Assembly: GCA_029945945.1 (NCBI GenBank)
Contig: JAQSDM010000009.1
Coordinates: forward strand, 1 to 64,000
Length of the DNA: 64,000 bases
Direction of reading: 5' to 3'
DNA from: Algoriphagus sp.
GTDB taxonomy: Bacteria; Bacteroidota; Bacteroidia; Cytophagales; Cyclobacteriaceae
Part shown: positions 1 to 7,300 of the stretch, piece by piece
How positions within the stretch are numbered: position 1 is the stretch's first letter
How the letters are laid out: each line of letters begins with the position of its first letter
Notes under the pieces: model-generated
Seen by the model: the letters and a program-made list of their open reading frames with translations, nothing else
Database searches by the model: none
What the model was told of the DNA's origin: nothing
Translations under genes and position numbers: made by a program

Positions 1-327
1 GTGAAAGTTCAAAGTAAGAACCCTTCAATTCCTGCTCCTGAGCCAAAAGTGAGAGGATACGAACTTGACTGGAGTTTGAAAAATCAACTTCTGAAATCAG
101 ATTCTGGCTTCTCCAAAGAAATCCCTTCTTCAGTGATGGATCTGGTTCGCGTCGATTCCGAAGGAAACAAAGTTGCCATTCTCACCGATGATCAACGATT
201 TTTTAACAGCTCGACTGCAAAAGCGGCTGTCGCTTTTCATCCGATTTTGCTCGAAGAGAAGGGTTGGAAATATGATTTAATTTGGAGCAGAGAGTGGCTT
301 TTTAGAAGTGAGAAGTCAGAAAGCTGA
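1..327 (+). CDS. C-terminal fragment of a larger protein, possibly a helicase/endonuclease-fold protein
   Basis: The frame is open at base 1 and ends at a TGA at 325-327, so this is almost certainly the last ~108 codons of a gene cut by the window edge; the GTG at base 1 need not be a start. The final ~50 residues (an ILTDD stretch, then HPILLEEKGWKYDLIWSREW) resemble the restriction-endonuclease-like domain that ends large Superfamily-1 helicases, where a conserved pattern 'LexxGWxxxxIWSxxW' is usual. That assignment is a weak pattern match. The only neighbour visible is the hip locus downstream, separated by ~200 AT-rich bases. Confidence 0.4.
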   Translation: MKVQSKNPSIPAPEPKVRGYELDWSLKNQLLKSDSGFSKEIPSSVMDLVRVDSEGNKVAILTDDQRFFNSSTAKAAVAFHPILLEEKGWKYDLIWSREWLFRSEKSES

Positions 328-399
328 AATCAGAAATTCCAGTATCAATCCTTTTTCTTATTACGATTTGATCTATATTAGTTTAATTTTGATTGTTAG

Positions 400-417
400 T
401 GAATGATTTTTCATTCA
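400..417. promoter_or_regulatory. Candidate HipB operator O1 (palindrome)
   Basis: The arms are TGAATGA and TCATTCA with a TTTT spacer, a perfect 7+7 inverted repeat. It lies ~85 bp upstream of the hipB -7 box and shares the core ATGA-N4-TCAT with two further sites at 441-458 and 518-533. The role as a HipB site is inferred from known autoregulation of hipBA loci. Confidence 0.6.
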
Positions 418-440
418 TTAATATTTAAATATTGACTTAA

Positions 441-458
441 TGAGTGATTAATCATTCA
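441..458. promoter_or_regulatory. Candidate HipB operator O2 (palindrome)
   Basis: TGAGTGATT followed by AATCATTCA, a 9+9 inverted repeat with one mismatch and no spacer. Its centre is 41 bp from O1, close to four helical turns, so dimers bound to O1 and O2 would face the same side of the helix. Confidence 0.55.
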
Positions 459-501
459 AATAAAATTTAATAAAATGCATGATATTCCAGTCGTTAATAA
501 G

Positions 502-533
502 TATATTTGTATGTAACGAATGATATTTCATAC
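502..533 (+). promoter_or_regulatory. hipBA promoter -7 box with overlapping operator O3
   Basis: TATATTTG at 502-509 matches the Bacteroidota -7 consensus TAnnTTTG. Transcription would start around 516. The third palindrome (ATGA at 520-523, TCAT at 528-531) sits immediately downstream, between the inferred start site and the ATG at 534. A protein bound there would block initiation or early elongation. No convincing -33 TTTG is seen. Confidence 0.5.
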
Positions 534-866
534 ATGGATTACCACAATTTAAATGATTTGGCAATTCTCCAAAAAATCGGAGAGTTCATCAAGCATCACC
601 GCATCAATCAACGGAGGTCACAGGATCAATTGGCTAAGGATGCCGGAATAAGTCGTTCTACTCTCAGTTTATTGGAGCGTGGAGAAAAGGTCAATCTGAT
701 TACCCTGATCCAAGTGCTTCGTGTCTTGGACCAGTTACAGGTTTTGGAGGCTTTTGAAGTGAAGCAAGAAATCAGTCCACTGGAATATATCAAGCTTCAA
801 AAGAAGCAGCCTCAGCGTATCCGTACTATCGATAGGGCGGCTGAGGAGCCTCCGACTACATGGTAA
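534..866 (+). CDS. hipB: HipB-like XRE antitoxin/repressor
   Basis: A 110-residue helix-turn-helix protein, antitoxin and autorepressor of the HipA kinase toxin. An XRE-type HTH spans about residues 14-68 (QDQLAKDAGISRSTLSLLERG is the recognition region). The frame opens at a TTG at 507, but the ATG at 534 is preferred because the earlier codons fall inside the predicted promoter and operator O3. The C-terminal tail after residue 75 is basic and probably flexible. The stop overlaps the hipA start by 7 bases, so the two are translationally coupled. Three palindromes upstream suggest tight autoregulation. Confidence 0.85.
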   Translation: MDYHNLNDLAILQKIGEFIKHHRINQRRSQDQLAKDAGISRSTLSLLERGEKVNLITLIQVLRVLDQLQVLEAFEVKQEISPLEYIKLQKKQPQRIRTIDRAAEEPPTTW

Positions 867-2161
867 TTGCAGCTGAAATATGGCTTTGGGATAAGCTGGT
901 GGGGGCGATTCTTTGGGACGAAAATCGGCAGTTTGCGAGTTTTGAGTTTGATCCGGGCTTCCTCAGAACGGGCTGGGATATCGCGCCGATGACTATGCCG
1001 CTTTCACAGGGCAGGAAGATTCATGCATTCCCCGAACTCCGAAAAGCAAGAGGTGAGGCTTTTGATACATTCAAAGGTTTGCCGGGGCTTTTGGCAGATA
1101 TGCTGCCCGATAAATACGGAAACAAACTAATCAATGCCTGGCTGGTTCAAAATGGTCGCCCTGCGGATAGTCTGAATCCTGTCGAACTCCTTTGTTTCAT
1201 TGGGAAAAGGGGAGTGGGTGCTTTGGAGATAAAGCCGCCACTGCGGGATGAAGCTACAAAATCAAGTTCGCTGGAGATCGAGAGTCTGGTGGGAATCGCA
1301 AACAAGATTCTGAATTCCAGAGAGGATTTTCAAACGGATCTTTCTAAAGAAGAAGAGTCAGCTTTGGCAGATATTCTGAAAATCGGAACTTCGGCAGGTG
1401 GCGCACGAGCAAAAGCTGTGATTGCCTACAATCCCAAAACCGGAGAAGTGAAAAGTGGTCAGGTGAAAGCTCCTGCGGGATTTTCGCATTGGCTGATCAA
1501 ATTCGACGGAGTCACTGATACCCAGTTGGGTGTTTCGTCTGGTTATGGAAGAGTGGAAATGGCCTATTATTTAATGGCTGAGGCTGCCGGAATTCAGATG
1601 AGTGAATGCCGCTTACTGGAAGAAAAGGGTCGGGCACATTTCATGACCAAGCGCTTTGACCGAACCGAAACCGGAGAGAAAATACATATGCAGAGTTTGT
1701 GCGGACTTCGGCACTTTGATTTTAACCAAGTGGGCGCATTTGGCTACGAGCAGGTGTTTGAAACCATGCGAATGCTCCGATTATCCTATCCGGAAGCAGA
1801 GCAAATGTTCCTGAGAATGGTATTTAATGTTTTGGCCAGGAATTGTGACGATCACACCAAGAATTTTGCTTTCCTGATGGACCAAACCGGAAAATGGAAT
1901 CAATCGCCTGCTTTCGATATTTGCCACGCCTACCGACCGGGAAGCTTGTGGGTGAGTTCGCAGTCACTAACAGTAAATGGCAAAAGAGACGGGATCACCG
2001 ATGCGGATTTTCTGGAAGTTGCCCGACAGATGAATATAAAAAAGCCAACCGAAAAGATCGAGCAAGTCAAGGCTGCTGTAAAACGCTGGAATGAGTTTGC
2101 TGAAGTGGTGAAAGTGGAGACAAAGCTCAGAGATTCAATCCGGAAAACTTTGCTGGTTTAG
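860..2161 (+). CDS. hipA: HipA-type serine/threonine kinase toxin
   Basis: A 433-residue full-length HipA, with N-terminal couple domain and C-terminal kinase fold on one chain. In E. coli, HipA phosphorylates glutamyl-tRNA synthetase and induces growth arrest. Visible motifs are the phosphate-binding/activation loop TSAGGARAKA at 177-186 (Ser178 aligns with the autophosphorylated Ser150 of E. coli), CDDHTKNF at 329-336 (catalytic Asp330) and AFDI at 351-354 (metal-binding Asp353). All key residues are present, so the toxin is probably active. The ATG at 860 lies inside the end of hipB. The target here is unknown and could differ from the E. coli one. Confidence 0.9.
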   Translation: MVIAAEIWLWDKLVGAILWDENRQFASFEFDPGFLRTGWDIAPMTMPLSQGRKIHAFPELRKARGEAFDTFKGLPGLLADMLPDKYGNKLINAWLVQNGRPADSLNPVELLCFIGKRGVGALEIKPPLRDEATKSSSLEIESLVGIANKILNSREDFQTDLSKEEESALADILKIGTSAGGARAKAVIAYNPKTGEVKSGQVKAPAGFSHWLIKFDGVTDTQLGVSSGYGRVEMAYYLMAEAAGIQMSECRLLEEKGRAHFMTKRFDRTETGEKIHMQSLCGLRHFDFNQVGAFGYEQVFETMRMLRLSYPEAEQMFLRMVFNVLARNCDDHTKNFAFLMDQTGKWNQSPAFDICHAYRPGSLWVSSQSLTVNGKRDGITDADFLEVARQMNIKKPTEKIEQVKAAVKRWNEFAEVVKVETKLRDSIRKTLLV

Positions 2162-2168
2162 GCTGAAA

Positions 2169-2939
2169 TCAAACGTATCCAACCATTTTATAAACCAAAA
2201 TTCCAATCCATTCCTTCACCAGTTTATGCCAATTCTCAATAGAGGAGGGATTCGGATAAATGAATGCGGGAAGATCATATTTCGTGTCGTGGCTGTAATA
2301 ATCTACCGGGAAAGCCTCGGTTTTCAGACCGACTTTATCAAAGCATCCTTTGGCTCGGGTCATGTGAAAAGCGGAGGTGATCAGCAGAAATTCCTGATTG
2401 ATATCGATTCCATTTTTTTCCAAATACTCCTTCGTGAAGAGTGCATTTTCCCGGGTATTTTTCGCCAATTCCTCAACCATCACATCAGTTTCCGGCACTC
2501 CTGTCATCAGTAAAAAATCCTTCAGAAGTTTAGCTTCTGTATTCGGATTTGTTGGATTCAGGGCCTGACCACCGGTAATCAGGATCTTTTTGATTTTGCC
2601 CATTCTATAGAGTTGGAGAGCGTGGGTGATTCGATCTGCTCCTTTTTGGAAGAAAGTCCGGTCATAAGCGGTTTTGCTCAGGTTGGTGACACCGGTCAGG
2701 ACGATCCCTATTTCATGCGTTTTGATCTCGTCAAAAGCCTTGAAATCATGTTCCCAGGCCAGCATCGCCTGATTTGCTATAAACTGATTGGAGAAAAACC
2801 AAAGCAACATAATTCCGGTCCAAAGGCTTATTTTGCCCCATTTCTTCCGAACATAAAGAGCACCTATCACGATCAGAATGCTGATAATCGTCAGTGGCAT
2901 CACCAGAAAACTCAAAAATTGGGAGAGGTAGAAGAACAT
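2169..2939 (-). CDS. DUF218 (YdcF/ElyC/SanA-type) membrane-anchored protein
   Basis: A 256-residue protein with two N-terminal hydrophobic segments (about residues 1-25 and 38-55), followed by a DUF218 domain. Typical elements are visible: a GIVLTG strand, RITHALQLYRMGKIKKILITGG, a TREN helix start near residue 160, and LLITSAFHM. Family members such as E. coli ElyC and SanA act in envelope and peptidoglycan or lipid-carrier homeostasis, but the chemistry is unknown. It converges with hipA, with a 7-bp gap between stops, and is transcribed alone away from the downstream FAD oxidoreductase. Family call good, function open. Confidence 0.75.
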   Translation of the reverse strand: MFFYLSQFLSFLVMPLTIISILIVIGALYVRKKWGKISLWTGIMLLWFFSNQFIANQAMLAWEHDFKAFDEIKTHEIGIVLTGVTNLSKTAYDRTFFQKGADRITHALQLYRMGKIKKILITGGQALNPTNPNTEAKLLKDFLLMTGVPETDVMVEELAKNTRENALFTKEYLEKNGIDINQEFLLITSAFHMTRAKGCFDKVGLKTEAFPVDYYSHDTKYDLPAFIYPNPSSIENWHKLVKEWIGILVYKMVGYV

Positions 2940-3142
2940 GAAACGGGATTAAACTTACTGCAAGTAAAGAAAATCAGTTTGTCATAAATAGTTATGATTT
3001 CGTGATTCCAATTTTATTCCAACTCAGCGAAATTTTCCATTGCCAACCCGACTTTTTGCAAGATGATCTGCTTGAAGTATAGCTTTTCAGGATTTGAAAA
3101 ATTTCTTTTGGTCTTCATTCCCCTAAATCCACCTCGTCAGGT

Positions 3143-3150
3143 TATTTTTG
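3143..3150 (+). promoter_or_regulatory. Candidate -7 promoter box, near-leaderless
   Basis: TATTTTTG matches TAnnTTTG and ends only three bases before the ATG at 3154. A transcript starting 4-7 bases after the box would begin at or within the start codon. This also argues against the alternative TTG start at 3148, which lies inside the box. Confidence 0.4.
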
Positions 3151-3153
3151 AGC

Positions 3154-6099
3154 ATGAGTTCAAGCCAGCCTGACCTATTGCCTTTGCTGCAGGAATTATC
3201 CGCCCACTTGGATGGAAGTCTGCAATTTGATTCCCTGACCAAAACCCTGTACGCCACCGATGCTTCCGTTTATCGCGAGATTCCTTTGGCAGTTGCTTTT
3301 CCCAAGACTGAATCGGATATCAAAAAACTGATTCTTTTTGCTGCGAAAAACGGCACTTCCCTGATTCCGCGAACAGCGGGAACATCCTTGGCCGGACAGT
3401 GTGTAGGGAATGGAATCGTAGTCGATGTGTCGAAAAATTTCACCCAAATCCTGGAGTTCAACAAAGAGGAACGTTGGGTGCGGGTGCAACCGGGTGTGGT
3501 GCGGGACGAACTCAATCGTTTTCTGAAACCTCACGGGCTATTCTTCAGCCCGATCACTTCCACTGCCAATCGTGCGATGATCGGCGGGATGGTGGGAAAT
3601 AATTCTTCAGGTACCACTTCTATCGTTTATGGTGTGACTAGGGACAAGGTGATTTCTTTGGACACAATTCTGAGTGATGGCAATTCGGTTATTTTCGGAG
3701 AAATCACTCAGGATGATTTTGATCGGAAATGTGCTCTGAATACGCTTGAAGGGCAGATTTACAGACAGATTTTCGACGAGCTGAATAATCCTGAAATCCG
3801 GAAAGAAATCCATGCTCAGTTCCCCAAGAAATCCATCCACCGCCGAAATACAGGTTATTCGGTAGATGAATTGCTGAAAGCTGAGCTTTTCGAAGGAAAT
3901 GAGAAGTTTAATTTCTGTAAGCTTTTAGCAGGCTCTGAAGGTACTTTGGCTTTCTCCACTGAAATAAAAATCAGCCTTGATCCGCTTCCCGAGCCGATTG
4001 AGATTGTGGTTGCAGCGCATTTTGAGAGCATCCATGAAAGCATGAAAGCTGCCCAGGTGGCCATGAAGCATCCGGCCACGGCTGTCGAACTCATGGATAA
4101 AATCATTTTGGACTGCACCAAGGAAAGTATCGAATACAGCAAGAACCGCTATTTTGTCGAAGGCGATCCGAAGGCGATTTTGATGATTGAGTTTCGCGGG
4201 TATTCTTTGCAAGAGGCGATGGCCAAAGGCGAAGAGTTAATCGCTGACCTGATTGAGGCAGGATTGGGCTACGCTTATCCGATAATCGAACCTGCAATGG
4301 TGACTTCTGCCTGGGCTTTGAGAGCTGCAGGTTTGGGTTTGCTGGGAAATATCCCGGGCGATCCGAAGGCCGTGGCATGTATCGAAGATACTGCAGTCGA
4401 CATCGAAGACCTCGCGGATTATATAGATGAATTGGATGAAATCCTGAAAGGTTTCAATCAAAATCCCGTGCATTATGCGCACGCCGGAGCAGGAGAGATT
4501 CACATGCGTCCGATTTTGAATTTGAAAAAAGCAGAAGATGTAGAGGAGTTTTACCAGATTTCTCTGGCCTCGGCAAAGCTAGTGAAAAAATACCAAGGCT
4601 CGCTGAGTGGGGAGCATGGCGACGGGAGAGTTCGGGCGGCATTCATTCCTCTGATGGTTGGGGAGAAGAATTACGAGCTTTTCCGCAGGGTAAAATACAC
4701 CTGGGATCCTAAGAATATCTTCAATCCGGGCAAAATCGTGGATGCTGCCCCGATGAATAAATTCCTGCGCTACGAACCTGAGATGGTCACACCGGAGCAC
4801 AAGACGATTTTTGATTTTTCGCAGGCGGGTGGAATTTTAAGGTTGGCCGAAAAATGCAACGGTTCCGGTGACTGCCGGAAACTGCCCGGATCCGGCGGGA
4901 CGATGTGTCCAAGTTTCATGGCAACCCGAAATGAGCGCGACACTACGCGTGGCCGTGCAAATACGCTTCGGGAATTTCTGACCATGGACAACAAGGAAAA
5001 TGCATTCGACCATCCTGAGATCAAGGAAGCGATGGATCTTTGTCTTTCCTGCAAAGGCTGCACCGCCGAGTGCCCATCCAGTGTGGACATGGCGAGTATG
5101 AAAGCTGAATTCGTGTATCAGTATCAAAAAACCAATGGTGTGCCACTTCGTTCCAGGGCTTTTGCCTATATCAATGATTTGAATGAATTGGGTTCTAAAG
5201 TGTCCGGAATTTCCAATTTCTTCTTGGGAAATAGTCTGACAGCAGGCCTGATGAAATCAGTTTTGGGTGTGGCTCCGCAAAGACATTTACCGGAAATAAG
5301 CCCAATTAGCTTACGAAAGTGGTACAAGAAAAACTATGCTTCACTTCCCGGTACAAAAACCGAAATCAAGAAGGTCTATTTCTTCGTGGATGAATTCACC
5401 AATCACAACGACACCCAGATTGGAATAAAGGCAATTTCCTTGCTGAAGAAATTGGGTTACGGTGTCATGGTGGTGGATCATGAGGAGAGCGGAAGATCTG
5501 CGCTTTCCAAGGGTTTGCTGGAGAAAGCCAAAAAACACGCCGAAGCCAATGTTCGGATTTTCGAGAAAATCGTCAATGGAAATACGCCGTTGATTGGTTT
5601 AGAGCCATCGGCGATTTTGAGTTTCCGGGATGAATATCCAAGAATCGTAAGTCCGGAATTGGTGGACGCTGCCAAAAAGCTGAAGAATCACACGTTGATA
5701 ATCGATGAGTTTTTAGGGAGAGAAGTTGCCGCAGGAAATCTCAAGGCTGAATCTTTCACAACCAAAACCCAAAAAATCAAGCTTCATGGACATTGCCATC
5801 AGAAGGCACTTTCTTCCATGAACTGGACTCAAAAGATACTCTCACTTCCTGCGAATTTCTTCGTGGAAGTGATTCCAAGCGGTTGCTGCGGAATGGCTGG
5901 TTCGTTCGGCTATGAGGCAGAGCATTACGAGATTTCTCAGCAAATAGGGGAGTTGGTGCTCTTTCCAGCTGTGCGAAAAGCCGACTCAGAAACGATCATT
6001 GCTGCTCCTGGTACGTCTTGCCGACATCAAATCGCTGATGGTACAGGCCGTAAAGCCAAGCATCCTGTGGAGATTTTGTGGGAGGCTTTGAAGGATTGA
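3154..6099 (+). CDS. FAD-linked oxidase with 4Fe-4S and CCG domains (D-lactate/2-hydroxyacid dehydrogenase-like)
   Basis: A 981-residue fusion. Residues ~1-260 form a PCMH-type FAD-binding domain (PRTAGTSLAGQ, NNSSGTTSIVYG), and ~270-540 the FAD-linked oxidase C-terminal domain (HYAHAGAGEIH, SGEHGDGR). Cysteine clusters near 567-585 and 629-640 (CLSCKGCTAECP) bind two 4Fe-4S centres. The C-terminal CCG domains show GHCHQ and SGCCGMAGSFG near 880-915. The architecture fits oxidation of D-lactate, glycolate or D-2-hydroxyglutarate with electron transfer to the quinone pool. Substrate cannot be told from sequence. No lactate permease or other lactate gene lies beside it. Confidence 0.85.
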   Translation: MSSSQPDLLPLLQELSAHLDGSLQFDSLTKTLYATDASVYREIPLAVAFPKTESDIKKLILFAAKNGTSLIPRTAGTSLAGQCVGNGIVVDVSKNFTQILEFNKEERWVRVQPGVVRDELNRFLKPHGLFFSPITSTANRAMIGGMVGNNSSGTTSIVYGVTRDKVISLDTILSDGNSVIFGEITQDDFDRKCALNTLEGQIYRQIFDELNNPEIRKEIHAQFPKKSIHRRNTGYSVDELLKAELFEGNEKFNFCKLLAGSEGTLAFSTEIKISLDPLPEPIEIVVAAHFESIHESMKAAQVAMKHPATAVELMDKIILDCTKESIEYSKNRYFVEGDPKAILMIEFRGYSLQEAMAKGEELIADLIEAGLGYAYPIIEPAMVTSAWALRAAGLGLLGNIPGDPKAVACIEDTAVDIEDLADYIDELDEILKGFNQNPVHYAHAGAGEIHMRPILNLKKAEDVEEFYQISLASAKLVKKYQGSLSGEHGDGRVRAAFIPLMVGEKNYELFRRVKYTWDPKNIFNPGKIVDAAPMNKFLRYEPEMVTPEHKTIFDFSQAGGILRLAEKCNGSGDCRKLPGSGGTMCPSFMATRNERDTTRGRANTLREFLTMDNKENAFDHPEIKEAMDLCLSCKGCTAECPSSVDMASMKAEFVYQYQKTNGVPLRSRAFAYINDLNELGSKVSGISNFFLGNSLTAGLMKSVLGVAPQRHLPEISPISLRKWYKKNYASLPGTKTEIKKVYFFVDEFTNHNDTQIGIKAISLLKKLGYGVMVVDHEESGRSALSKGLLEKAKKHAEANVRIFEKIVNGNTPLIGLEPSAILSFRDEYPRIVSPELVDAAKKLKNHTLIIDEFLGREVAAGNLKAESFTTKTQKIKLHGHCHQKALSSMNWTQKILSLPANFFVEVIPSGCCGMAGSFGYEAEHYEISQQIGELVLFPAVRKADSETIIAAPGTSCRHQIADGTGRKAKHPVEILWEALKD

Positions 6100-6147
6100 A
6101 TCCCGGTCTGTGGAGACAAAAACCAGAGCGATGAGATTTTAATAGAT

Positions 6148-6189
6148 AAAAAAAGCTGTTCCGGTTTTTAAACAGGAACAGCTTTTTTT
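6148..6189. terminator. Bidirectional rho-independent terminator
   Basis: Stem of A-rich AGCTGTTCC against GGAACAGCT with a 12-base loop, flanked by runs of A and T on both sides. It lies between convergent genes (the FAD oxidoreductase and hutG) and can serve both. Confidence 0.85.
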
Positions 6190-6246
6190 GTTTAGCCGGT
6201 GGGATTGGATTTACCTGAATTTGGTATTTAGGATTTCCAACAAAAA

Positions 6247-7200
6247 TCAAATACTCTTTCTCACCACGTACTCTACGCACCTCGCTGCCAATCTTGCCGT
6301 GGCGTCATCCTGATCAAATTTTGGATTTAATTCCACCACATCCAGACAGATGAGTTTTTTGCTTTTTGCTATCAGGTCAAAGACTTTAAAAGCAATCTGA
6401 GGATTGAAGCCCATCGGGGAAGGTGCAGAAACTCCGGGTGCAAAAGCTGAAGAAAACCCGTCCAGATCGATACTGAGGTAGATTTTGTTGACAGAATCGA
6501 TAAACCATAGGATCTGTTCTTGAATGTATTCCCAGTTTTGAAGCCGGAAATCCTCCATGACAATATATTTCGCTTTCAGTTTATCTGCAGTTTCAAATAA
6601 TGATTTGGGATTAGAAGCTCTTTGAATCCCCAAAGCCAGGTAATGAAAATTGTCAGGGTTTTCTTGAGCCAGTTGTAGGAAAGGTGAACCGGAATGTCCT
6701 TTTCCATTGATTAGCGGACGAAGATCAAAATGGGCATCCAGGTTTATGAAGCCCAGTTTTTCCTTTTTTCCATCAACATATTTTTGAACACCTCTTCCAT
6801 GCGCAAAGGCCAGATCATGTCCTCCTCCCAATAAAACCGGGAAATGATTTGAGGAAAATAAATCATAGGTGATTTTTGAAATCAGTTCATGGCAGGATTC
6901 CAGATCCTGATCCAACGTGAAAATATCTCCATAATCTAAAATGGGGAGGCTGTCAGGTAAATGAAGTGCTAACTGACCCAGCATTTTCCGGATGGCTGCA
7001 GGTCCTTCAATCGTACCAATCCGTCCTTGATTCCGAATGACACCCTCTTCCCCAGGGTATCCCAAAATCCCGATTTTTTTCGAAGAATCTTGTCTCAACC
7101 TGAGATCAGAGATGGGTTTCACAGCCTGATGCCAATATTCTATCTGTTCAGATTTTCGGCCAGACCAATGAAATGGTGAAGGATTTTGATGAAGACTCAT
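6247..7200 (-). CDS. hutG: Formimidoylglutamase (arginase/ureohydrolase family)
   Basis: A 317-residue enzyme for the last hut step: N-formimidoyl-L-glutamate to L-glutamate plus formamide. Manganese-binding ureohydrolase motifs are intact: GGGHDL (His128), NLDAHFD (Asp155, His157, Asp159) and SIDLDGFSSAFAPG (Asp245, Asp247). It is the last gene of the hutH-hutI-hutU-hutG set on the minus strand, 100 bases after hutU. Context and motifs together favour HutG over agmatinase or arginase. It makes a one-step hydrolysis, so no formylglutamate deformylase is needed. Confidence 0.88.
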   Translation of the reverse strand: MSLHQNPSPFHWSGRKSEQIEYWHQAVKPISDLRLRQDSSKKIGILGYPGEEGVIRNQGRIGTIEGPAAIRKMLGQLALHLPDSLPILDYGDIFTLDQDLESCHELISKITYDLFSSNHFPVLLGGGHDLAFAHGRGVQKYVDGKKEKLGFINLDAHFDLRPLINGKGHSGSPFLQLAQENPDNFHYLALGIQRASNPKSLFETADKLKAKYIVMEDFRLQNWEYIQEQILWFIDSVNKIYLSIDLDGFSSAFAPGVSAPSPMGFNPQIAFKVFDLIAKSKKLICLDVVELNPKFDQDDATARLAARCVEYVVRKSI

Positions 7201-7300
7201 TTTTTTTAGTGTCGTTGGAATTTCAAAGTTAAACTTTTGAAAACAAGAATTAAACTTGAATCCTTTTTATTTATAATCAACCTATAGGAAAAGTAGGCTT

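Noticed and set aside
507..533. TTG start for hipB at 507
   Set aside because: It falls inside the -7 box and operator O3; ATG at 534 fits better.
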